Source of the DNA: Phycomyces nitens
Lineage: Eukaryota > Mucoromycota > Mucoromycetes > Mucorales > Phycomycetaceae
DNA: 64,000 bases
Reading direction: 5' to 3'
Assembly (NCBI GenBank): GCA_022702545.1
Contig: JAHRBC010000004.1
Coordinates: 3,472,001-3,536,000, forward strand
In this document: positions 56,463-64,000 of the stretch, in pieces
Numbering within the stretch: position 1 is the first letter of the stretch
Layout: each line of letters starts with the position of its first letter
Position numbers and translations under genes: made by a program
Notes under the pieces: model-generated
What the model was told of the DNA's origin: nothing
What the model saw: only the letters and a program-made list of their open reading frames with translations
Databases searched by the model: none

Positions 56463-56478
56463 TTACCCCCCTCCAGAC
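56461..56478 (-). promoter_or_regulatory. Ty3-2 3' polypurine tract
   Basis: AGTCTGGAGGGGGGTAATG (minus strand) overlaps the last codons of pol (SGGG-stop) and the LTR start. The same 19 nt occur inside pol at about 58001-58019. Confidence 0.8.
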
Positions 56479-58999
56479 TTGACTTTAGTTAAGCGCTTGC
56501 TTTGGCGTCTATTATCGTAGTTCTTCTTGGAGATGGAGTTTGTTTTGTTTTGTGCACTGAGAATCTTGGTCTGGTCCTTTCTTGGACGTCCTCTTGGTCT
56601 TTTTACTACAAGCTCATTCGTGATATTCTGTTTGTCTCTGCGTACCCAATATTCTTGGATTGTTTGGAGATCTGTAAACTTATCCGGTGTGATCCAGGCA
56701 TCTTCTTCTGGTCCATATCCTTTCCATCTCACCAGAAACTCACGCTTGCCAGCGTTGCCTCTGTGATTGATGATTGCCTGTACTTCAAACAGTTCGTCTT
56801 CGAGTATTGCCTCGTCCATCGATATCAATTTCAAATCCGATGGTGGGTAATCTCTAGGCAAGAGTGCTCCTGTCTCATCTTGTAATACATATGAGCCTCC
56901 TTTGGTTTGACGGATTACTGTGTATGGCCCTTGATATGCTGGAGCTAATTTGCTGCTTCTTGTAGGTAGTTTGATCATTACATAACTACCATTGTCAATT
57001 CTTGCAATTCGATGCGTGCTATCAAACTTTTCTTTTTGTATGGCCGTAATTCGATCGGTTCTGTCTTTAATGGCTGGAAACACAACTTCTGCCATATGAT
57101 CAATACGTTTGATAAGTTCGTCATAGGTCATTGGTTTCGATGGTGTAGATTTGGGATCTCTATAGTCCTCAAAAGCGTTCATTTGTCTAGCAAACATCAG
57201 TGAAAATGGAGCAGTATTTAACCTTTTTGACATCTTATTATTGATTGCCAATTGTACAGCTGGGAGATAATAGTCCCAATCTTTTCCAGTTCCTGCTACC
57301 ATCTTTCTGATGACTTGCATAGATGTCTGTACCCATCTCTCTGCTAGGCCATTTGCTCTAGGGTGGTATGGTGTTACAAGTCTATGATCGACTCCTGTAT
57401 TCTGTAGTAATTTCTTCATCAGTTCATTCTTGAACTCTGTGCCATTATCAGATTGTATGATTCGTGGAAACCCGAAATCACCAAATATCTGTACTAGTGT
57501 TTTGACAATAGTGTCTGATTGTTTGTTCGGAATTGCTCTTAATAAGCAGAAGCGTGTGCAAACGTCTACCATTACAAATAGGTATACATTACTCTCTGTT
57601 GTAGGATGTAATGGGCCAGCTAGGTCGATTGCCCAGTGGTCTCCTGGTACATATGCATGGATAGGTCTTAGAGGATTATAGCCTTTCTTAGTGATATTAT
57701 ATTTCTGACAAGACGGACATTCTTTTACACATTCAAGTGCATCTTGGATCATATTTGCCCAATGTATACCGTTCTTGTGATTCAATTCTACTATGTGTTC
57801 TGCACCAAAGTGTCCAAAGAGATGCGCTTTCATTAATATATCTTTGCGCTCTTCTTCTGGAGGTGTCATATAGTCTATGGTATCACTCTTTGTCTTGACC
57901 GTAAATACTCTTTGGTCCTTTGGTTTAGATGTGTACTCAATTTGTTCAAACTTCGGATTCTGCTGAGCCTCTATTTTGTCTTGAGATGGCTTCAGTGCCT
58001 CATTACCCCCCTCCAGACTATTTTCCGGGGAGAATAGACGAGATAAATAATCCGGTAACTTGTTGCTGATGCCAGGTATGTGTACCACATCATAATTATA
58101 ATCAAGTAATGTATCCATCCACTGGATCATCATGGGGTTCGCCACCTTTTGCGTGTGGATATATGTCAAAGCCTTGTGGTCAGTGTACAATGTGAATTTC
58201 TGTCCCCATAAGAATTTGTGGAATTTCTTAAGTGCGAATACCATGGCTAGTAGCTCACGTTTCGTCGTAGAATAATTACGTTCTGATTTTGATAAAGCTC
58301 TGGCCATAAATCCAATGTACTTCTTTTGGTCATTGATATTTTGATACAGAGTAGCACCAATTCCTAGATTGGAAGCATCAGTGGCAACAAAGAATGGTTG
58401 AGATAAGTCAGGAAAGTGCAATATGGGGTTTGTTTGCAAAATGGCTTTAAGCTGCTCGAAACTCCGTTGGTGATCATTATTCCAAATCTTGGATAAGCTA
58501 CCAGCGTTTCTGAGAGCATCCAGTGGCGCAGTAATGTGGGCTGCCACTGGTATGTATTCACGGAAATAATTGATGACTCCTAGAAAGCTCTGGATGTCTT
58601 TTCCTGTCTTTGGTATAGGCCATTGCAGCACATTCGTGATCTTTCTTTGGTCAATTCGACTGCCTTGTGCGTCGACTGAGAATCCCAGTAAGTAGACTGA
58701 CTTCTGGGCAAAATGACATTTGTTGGGGTTCAAAATTAGATTGACCTCCGTCAATTTGTTGATAGCTTGACAAACATGATGGGTATGTTCCTCTAGATTC
58801 TTGGAGAAAATGACGATGTCATCCACAAACGTTTGTATAAAAGGCATGTCCTGAAATATCAAAGACATGACTCTTTGGAACTTTGATGACAAGGGCTTGA
58901 GTCCAAAAGGACATCCCTGGAACATATACTGCAGATTATTGTGCGTAAATGTCGTTTTATGTTGATCCTCTTTGCGTATTTGGAAGCGATGGAAGGCGC
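56463..58999 (-). CDS. Ty3-2 Pol, second part: RT from motif A on, RNase H, integrase, chromodomain
   Basis: Read in the frame that follows the slip at 59000-59003; the first ATG at 58925 is internal. RT: SAFHRFQI, FQGCPFGLKPLSSKF, FVDDIVIFS. RNase H: ATDASNLGIGATLYQ, SKSERNYSTTKREL, YTDHKAL with its aspartate kept. Integrase: zinc region with H..H and C-P-S-C, then AIDLAGP, QSDNGTEF, NGLAERW. A GPY/F-like PAYQGPYTVIRQTKGGSYVL is followed by the chromodomain EVQAIINHRGNAGKREFLVR and WKGYGPEEDAW. The stop TAA at 56463 abuts the LTR. All catalytic residues that I can see are present. Confidence 0.93.
58001..58019 (-). promoter_or_regulatory. Ty3-2 internal (central) polypurine tract
   Basis: Minus-strand AGTCTGGAGGGGGGTAATG lies in the codons for SLEGGNE at the RNase H/integrase junction, identical to the 3' tract. 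Same placement as in Ty3-1. Confidence 0.6.
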
Positions 59000-61207
59000 T
59001 TTTAAATCAAGTGTAGAAAATACACTTGCTCCTGCTAGAGTATCGAAGATCTCTCGGATTAATGGCAAAGGGTATCGGTCATCAGGAAGCAATTTATTAA
59101 TGTGCCGAGGATCAAGGCATGGTCTCTTGCCCGTCTTGTTTCCTTGTGCATCTTTTTTGTCAGCCAGAGTCAGTGGACTGTTCCATGCTGAGTTTACTGT
59201 AGATTTCACAATAGTTCCTTCTTTCAGCCAATTATTAACGGCCTCGTCTATGATGGGTCTTAATGCATAGGGAATAGGATATTGTCTTTGGTACGTAGTC
59301 GCAGCTTCTGGTGTGTGCAATGCCACCACCGATTCAGGTACTGTACAAAACGAATCTTTTGGTATTGCTTCATTAGCCTTAATATATGGTGTGACTGCTG
59401 AGAAAAACTTTGCTCTTTCAGCCTCTGTGCCGTAGGGTGCATTGTTTGGCTCAAGATCATCTATTATGGGCTGTTCCTTTTTCATATTTTCTTTATAATC
59501 ATTTGCATTCCAAGACGTGGCAACACCCGTAAAGGCTATTCCCATCTTTGGCATAATATCAAAACCAAGAATAAGATCAACACCTTCGATATTCATATCG
59601 ATAAGTTCAAATTCATGTGTAAAAGAGTGGCCATTAGCGTAACTAACTAGCAAAGGAGATGTCTTTCCTATACGTTGCACGGATTGTGCTTTACTTGCAA
59701 ATGTTATGTTTCCTTCGATTTTTGTAATAGGTAGACTTATGAGTTTATTATATAGTTCTACACTAATACACGAGACTTCGGCTCCGGAGTCCAGCAAGCC
59801 CATGAGCTGATGCTCATTCTGTAATAATACAGGGGTGTTTAGTGAGAATGGATTCAAATGATATTGTTCCTTATTTGTCTTACCTAGTGAGGTATACTCC
59901 AGTTCTTCGGACAGTTTGTCCACCATGCTGCCTCTTGATGTGCGTACAGCATGCACAGCCACATTGGGCTTGCGCTGTTTATTCACAAAAGAGGTGTGGT
60001 ATTCTGGGCATGTATGTCCTGGGCTCCATTGTCGGTGACAATGGTAGCATTCCTTGGCCTTGGCCTTTTCCGCACGACCGGAGATGATCCTACATCCCTC
60101 CGTGTTGTGGGTGGTATTCTTACCATGCTGAGTGCAGAAGAATCCTGCACTAGCTGGGGAACCCGAGGCTTTTCCAGAACGATGTCTGCTCGACCCGAAC
60201 TGGAAAGACTGACCATCTGTGCGTCGGCGGGAGCCAGTGTGGGTCTTCTCGGCCTCGGCTCTAACCCTCTTCATGGGGCGAGTCAGCGTGATCGCCAGAT
60301 CCAGGACTTGTTGGACGGTCTGCGGCTTGTGGGAGTTGCGGGTCCACCAGGCAACGTGGGTGGTTTGATGGAAGTGCGGGGTGAGGGAAGCCAAGAACCG
60401 CAAGGCCACAATCATGTCTTGCTTCACGTTGCCCTCGCGGCAAGTCCTCTGGAAACGGTGTCCATACTCTTGGACGGACTCGTCCTCTCTCATGGTCATG
60501 GTTAGCGCCTTGACCGACATTATCGCCTGCTGCTCCTCGGAGTCATAGTGCTGCTTGATCAGCACACGGGCCTCCTCCCACTTGCAGTTCTTCAACGCCA
60601 ATGTACTTTTGTACCAGGCGTCGTACTCATCCACCATGGCATTCGGGAGCCATTTCGACCAGGCAATGTCAATGTGCTCCTTGCCAGTTGCGAGCACATT
60701 CTCAAACGCGGACAGGTAGAGCTCCACGTGTTGGTACACCTTGGCATCCGGGTTGGGGACGGAGTGACCAGCCAGTTGGAACAACGGAATGTCCCTCAAG
60801 TTGATGGCGGTCCCGTTGGTGTTGGTCGGGATGGGCTCTTGGGCAGCCGCAAGGAGTGTCCGGAATCTGGCCAACTGGTCGTTGGCATCGTCAACCTCCT
60901 TGCCAAGGGTCTTGGCAACCTCGTGGTCGTCCTTGTCGGTGGCCTCATCCACGGCAATCATAAGGTCCCAGGCCTTCTGCTCGTACTTGCTGATCAATCT
61001 TTCAGCTACGGCCCTGGTGTGCTTGCGCCTTTCTTCTCCAGAGACGGTGCCTTGCTCAGCCGCCTTGGGCGCGTAGCGGGACTCAGCTAGGCCGGAAACA
61101 CACTTTTGCTCGGAAGTGGTGTCTACTTCCATGAGCTCACTTGTGCTCTCCTTGTGGGCAGGGGCCTCTTGCTGGGCAATGGTAGGGGTCTCGTTGATGG
61201 AAGACAT
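59000..61207 (-). CDS. Ty3-2 Gag-protease-RT start, single frame
   Basis: ATG at 61207. Gag: acidic N-terminus, helical region with NDQLARFRTLLAAAQ and VELYLSAFENVLATG, knuckle C-Y-H-C...GHTC. It runs without a stop into protease (LLDSGAEVSCIS), then RT (YPIPYALRPIIDEAVNNWLK, CLDPRHINKLLP, YPLPLIREIF, FSTLDLK). At 59000-59003 the run GATTTAAAAGCG needs one more A, or a -1 slip, to continue as LDLKSAFH. T-TTA-AAA is formally a slippery heptamer, but it sits inside RT motif A, so a one-base loss is more likely than programmed frameshifting. The gag half is GC-rich, the pol half AT-rich. Confidence 0.93.
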
Positions 61208-61253
61208 TTTTCGGATAGTATTTTTTATAGAAGCGAGGGTTCAAAGTAAAAAA

Positions 61254-61594
61254 TGTGATATTTGTAGTAGAAATTGGGACGGTGGATACTTTGAGACTCT
61301 TTATTGTGGTTTAGAAAAAGTTAAAGTATATCCAGTTCTTGATTCAAGAAGTGTGTTAACTTAGTATTTATAATTATTGTTATAATTCTTATCAGCTTGG
61401 ATATTCATTATCATAATAGCTGTGTTATTAGTTAATAGGTATTTTGGGACTTTGTCCCACAATAGATTGGGTATGGTATTTTCATATTTGGATAAGGATT
61501 TCTGGATGGTATAGTTTGTCTTGATTTTAGATAATCCAGCTATCTGGGTTTATATATCACTTTTCTCTGATATACCATTATGCCAAATACAACA
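61254..61594 (-). repeat. Ty3-2 5' LTR (341 bp)
   Basis: Minus-strand orientation 5' LTR. The bases that follow it (TTTTTTACTTTGAACC) have no TGG and resemble those after the Ty3-1 5' LTR (TTTTTTACTGTGAATT), so the two elements probably share an unusual primer system. Confidence 0.95.
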
Positions 61595-62493
61595 GCAGGC
61601 CTGGGAATCGATTTGTCTTCCTTGACAGAAAAGGCTTTTGTCTCGGGTAAAAGACACCCAAAGATCTCAGTAAGTGTATCTTTAATTGTAGAGTTAATCA
61701 TTGTCATACCTAATAAACGTTCAATAGAGTCTCATCAACGGGTATATTAAGAAGCCCAGGTTCACCAGCGTGGACCCTATCAAGATTGCAGAGAATTCTG
61801 CAAAGCCTGGGTGGTCATTGACCAGCAACTTCAATGACGGTTACAATCATGCTTTGGTGATGACTCTCACATCCTACCTCAGAGATCAGAAGGATTCTAA
61901 AGCGGTTCCCACAAGCGACCTTGGTAGGATGGTGAAGAACCACTTTCGGAACCAAGTGCGTGAATTCAGAGTCTCGCCCGACAAGGCAGCATCCCGCCAA
62001 AGATCAGCCCGAAGACGCAGCCGAAAGGCAACTGTAGGTTTAAATACCGAACAAGTGTTGGTTTTTTATTTATTTATTTGATATTCTAATATACCATTGA
62101 TACCTAGCTTCTCAAACGCCGAATCGTAACCTTCGGAAAGTATGGAGAAGAGATTACAAGGCTGATGAATGGGCGGGACTGTACAAAAGTCATCAGGGAC
62201 ATCACCATGTCTGACGATGAGACGGATACCGAGACTCAGGTCAAGGCATTCCGACCAAGCTGGAGGAGCGATGAGGTATTACTATATATAACATGGTTAT
62301 TGTACTGAGGATGGTTTATTGATTGATTTTTATAAAAATAGCTCCAAAAATTCCTTGACCTTGTTGACACGTTTGCAGCAAAGAACCTTCAAAAAAGTCA
62401 AATAGCTTGCTCAAACGTGTCAGAACAGTGAAGACAGTGTGTGCCCCAGCTGCGCAACCAGTCCCTTTGCCCGAATGGGCTATTAAAAATTAA
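61595..62493 (+). pseudogene. Element F partner, rest of exon 1 and exons 2-4
   Basis: Exon 1 end to 61669 (GIDLSSLTEKAFVSGKRHPK), exon 2 61728-62033 (306 bp; DPIKIAENSAKPGW, TSYLRDQKDSKAVP, MVKNHFRNQVREFRVSPDK, basic SARRRSRK), exon 3 62108-62275 (LLKRR, TMSDDETDTE, RPSWRSDE) and exon 4 62342-62493 (LQKFLDLVDTFAAKN). Exon lengths equal those of element E for exons 2 and 3. In exon 4 the A-run at 62391-62396 is one base short: the alternative frame gives KKSNSLLKRVRTVKT ... LPEWAIKN, matching E. So two single-base losses and the Ty3-2 insertion break this gene. Confidence 0.83.
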
Positions 62494-62855
62494 TAAAACA
62501 AATTTACCCTAAAAGTTTTATATATGTTAAGCTATATGAATACATGCTTTATAATGAAATGAAATGTAAAAGAATGCAATTATAATTTACGGCATCTTTA
62601 TATAAAAATCAATACAAATCGTATACATATACCATTTGAACATAATAAAGAAATGTTTGGATTTTATATTATGGATTTTGGACATTACATCATGTGAATT
62701 TGTATATGTTTATTCTAAAAACTTTTTAAAATACAAGTCACCACGGATAATTATCCAATCTCTTTTTAATGCGCCATGTTTACAAATATATGCATATTAA
62801 AGTTTTATAATATAAATATACAAAATCAAAGAAGCAAATATTGATATTTTAATTT
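62494..62855. other. Non-coding, AT-rich, between the F genes
   Basis: No gene; part of the convergent intergenic region of element F before the LINE insertion. Its last 13 bases GATATTTTAATTT are the LINE target duplication. Confidence 0.6.
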
Positions 62856-63666
62856 TTTTTGTAGGGAGCCTTAGGCTCATAGTTTATTAGTGAGCCTCTA
62901 CGCTTCAGGGCTATAGAGGGTCTCACGACTTGTTTTTGGGTTTTATGATTTTAAATTGTTTTCTAGTGTTATATGTTTTATAGGTTAGGTCAAAGGAGAA
63001 GGTTATATGTCAAGGTCGAGGTCAAGCTCGTTGGTAAGGCAATTGAGGAGTGAGGTGGTAGAGGAGAGGACAGTTGAGGTGACAAAGGGGACTTGGTCGA
63101 AAACAAACAGCCAGTGGTGACGCCAGATGGCTAGAAGAGTGCAGGCAAAGATAGAGGTGGGAGGGAGGATAGAGTTGATGGTGTTAGGAAGAGAGACAGA
63201 GAGAAGGCAAGACAACAAAGAGTCAGGGGTGAGGGGTTGCGCGAAATATCTAGTCCAGACCGAAGACCACACAGAGAACTTGGAGGGGCAGGCAAAGAGA
63301 AAGTGCTGTTGGGTGTTTTGAGGTGCAGAGCAAATGGGGCAAGTAGGATCCGGGAAGGCCAAGGGAATTCGGGAATGGAGGCGAGAGCGGCAAGGGAGTT
63401 TGTGGTGGAGGGCACGGAACCAAACATTGCGCACACTGTGAGGGAGCGGCGAGGACCAAAAAGATCGCAGTTGGCGAGGGAGAGGGAGATTGTGACGAGG
63501 CTGTGTGGGATGGGGGTGAAACCCACAGAGGGAACGGAATTGAAGGGTAGACAAGCGTTCCCAAGGCAGGCCAGGAGCAAGGGCTACCAAGAAGGGTGTT
63601 ACATCGACAGTGGAACCAGTGCGTTGGGGGAGTGAAGGAAAGCGAATGGCCAGAACATCAACAGGA
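62856..63666 (-). mobile_element. 5'-truncated LINE insertion (811 bp)
   Basis: The 13-bp duplication GATATTTTAATTT is at 62843-62855 and 63667-63679. On the minus strand the insert starts inside ORF2, ends with a short 3' untranslated region (GTGAGACCCTCTATAGCCC...CCTAC) and a poly-A (T5 on the plus strand, 62856-62860). Truncation, tail and duplication are the hallmarks of target-primed reverse transcription. Relation to the LINE at 39615 cannot be tested because they cover different parts. Confidence 0.88.
63003..63661 (-). pseudogene. LINE ORF2 C-terminal fragment with zinc-binding motif
   Basis: Open from the truncation point: VDVLAIRFPSLPQRTGST, LPRQLRSFWSSPLPHSVRNV, WFRALHHKLP, then C-P-I-C...H-F-L-F-A-C, the zf-RVT type zinc-binding motif found near the end of fungal LINE ORF2 proteins, then AIWRHHWLFVF and stop at 63003. 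GC-rich relative to its surroundings. It has no start of its own and is a dead 5'-truncated piece. Confidence 0.82.
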
Positions 63667-63788
63667 GATATTTTAATTTAAACATGGGTGTGTAATACAC
63701 AAGATTATTTTATCCCAAGCAAACAAATATAAGGGCAATAGACAATATTTTAGTAGGGTATTTATTAATTTTATTTTATTTTTGTATT

Positions 63789-64000
63789 TTAAATATAAAT
63801 TTTTCGTAACAAGGGAACAACACACATCATCACTCGACCTCTATCATTCGTGTGTTCACCTACAGCAACAGACAACAGAATTCTATGTACAGGGAGAATA
63901 TCATGAAGACTGCTCGGCTCAAACTCCAACTCATTCACTTCTACACCTTCATCACTCCTGGGCTGCGAACTGGCCTCTCTATACCAACGTACATATGCAA
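63789..64000 (-). CDS. Element F transposase, C-terminal end (partial at window edge)
   Basis: Minus-strand frame entering at the window end: AYVRWYREASSQPRSDEGVE, LEFEPSSLHDILPVHRILLS, RGRVMMCVVPLLRKIYI-stop (TAA at 63789-63791). This is nearly the same as the C-terminus of the element E transposase, with about eight changes in 70 residues. It proves that F is an E-type element in the same convergent layout. Integrity of the rest is unknown. Confidence 0.9.
   Translation of the reverse strand, partial: AYVRWYREASSQPRSDEGVEVNELEFEPSSLHDILPVHRILLSVAVGEHTNDRGRVMMCVVPLLRKIYI

Larger units (their letters stand above)
56122..61594 (-). mobile_element. Ty3-2: chromodomain Ty3/gypsy retrotransposon, very recent
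   Basis: Both 341-bp LTRs (56122-56462 and 61254-61594) read identically by eye, and the 5-bp target GCAGG is on both sides (56117-56121, 61595-61599). One gag-pol frame on the minus strand (61207 to 56463) is broken by a single one-base frame change at 59000-59003. It is related to Ty3-1 throughout pol but has its own LTR. Confidence 0.97.
40735..64000. mobile_element. CACTA element C, left end to beyond the window
   Basis: CACTGCAAAAATGGTG starts at 40735 directly after ATG (candidate target duplication) inside LINE ORF2. It contains a transposase (40967-42213 and 48313-50127, split by D) and the 3' part of its partner (50250-51375), which is cut by element H. The right end and second ATG are not in the window, consistent with H, J and F lying inside it. 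The end coordinate is the window limit. Confidence 0.75.
54112..64000. mobile_element. CACTA element F, left end to beyond the window
   Basis: CACTACAAAAACTGG at 54112 follows TGT (candidate target copy) and shares CACTACAAAA with element E. Inside are an E-type partner on the plus strand (55745-62493, split by Ty3-2) and the C-terminal end of an E-type transposase on the minus strand (63789-64000), again convergent. The arm before the partner is 1.6 kb, like that of E. The right end is outside the window. Confidence 0.7.

Noticed and set aside
59000..59006. Programmed -1 frameshift (T-TTA-AAA) in Ty3-2
   Set aside because: The site is inside RT motif A, far from the gag-pol border, and Ty3-1 has no shift there; a one-base loss is simpler.
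59951..60505. Plus-strand frames opposite Ty3-2 gag
   Set aside because: Antisense shadows of the GC-rich gag; no domain, no plausible start context.

Overview
The window is eukaryotic, AT-rich and almost entirely transposon. Genes carry short spliceosomal introns (about 50-110 bp, GT/AG), and one nuclear-type tRNA-Ala gene is present. The mix of chromodomain Ty3 elements, a Helitron and many Transposase_21 (CACTA/EnSpm-type) transposases with an N-terminal C2H2-like finger suggests a zygomycete-type fungus (Mucoromycota; a Phycomyces-like genome is my low-confidence guess). No ordinary host protein gene was recognised.

Layout. (1) 1-7234: the end of a CACTA element, a Helitron on the minus strand (zinc-knuckle exon, Rep, PIF1-type helicase, one in-frame TGA), about 26 copies of a 43-bp tandem repeat, and two more CACTA-like ends. 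(2) 7235-36117: a nest. An LTR-like sequence is split by CACTA element G (7754-35928, TSD TAT). G is split by chromovirus Ty3-1 (8445-26938, TSD CTCTT) and by CACTA E (29285-35837, TSD ATA). Ty3-1 is split inside its integrase by CACTA A (12706-25823, TSD TAG), and A is split inside its transposase by CACTA B (14051-20990, TSD TAT). (3) 36120-37640: a long inverted repeat with a solo LTR in one arm, then tRNA-Ala(AGC). (4) 37640-40734: 5' region, ORF1 and the start of ORF2 of a LINE, cut by CACTA C (from 40735). (5) C is split by CACTA D (42214-48309, TSD AAG) and its second gene is cut by CACTA H (from 51376). H appears cut by J (about 53395), J by CACTA F (from 54112), and F by chromovirus Ty3-2 (56122-61594, TSD GCAGG, LTRs identical by eye) and by a 5'-truncated LINE (62856-63666, 13-bp TSD). 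C, H, J and F show only one end here.

Best candidate for an undescribed system: six CACTA elements (A-F) share one two-gene plan. A four-exon transposase of about 920 aa (C2H2-like finger, acidic linker, Transposase_21 core, conserved C-terminal domain) faces, 3' end to 3' end, a four-exon partner gene of about 315-355 aa. In five of six partners exon 2 is exactly 306 bp, and exon 3 ends on a PSWRSD(E/K) motif (PSWQSDE in C). In each of the five partners with a visible start an AG lies 3-4 nt before the ATG, suggesting a leader intron. I infer the partner plays the part of plant TnpA (DNA-binding accessory protein). Element E has both genes open, end-matched TIRs and a TSD, and is the best candidate for an autonomous copy. 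A separate CACTA group (G, H) has CACTACGGC ends, sub-terminal ACCGTTTT-rich repeats and a different gene set.
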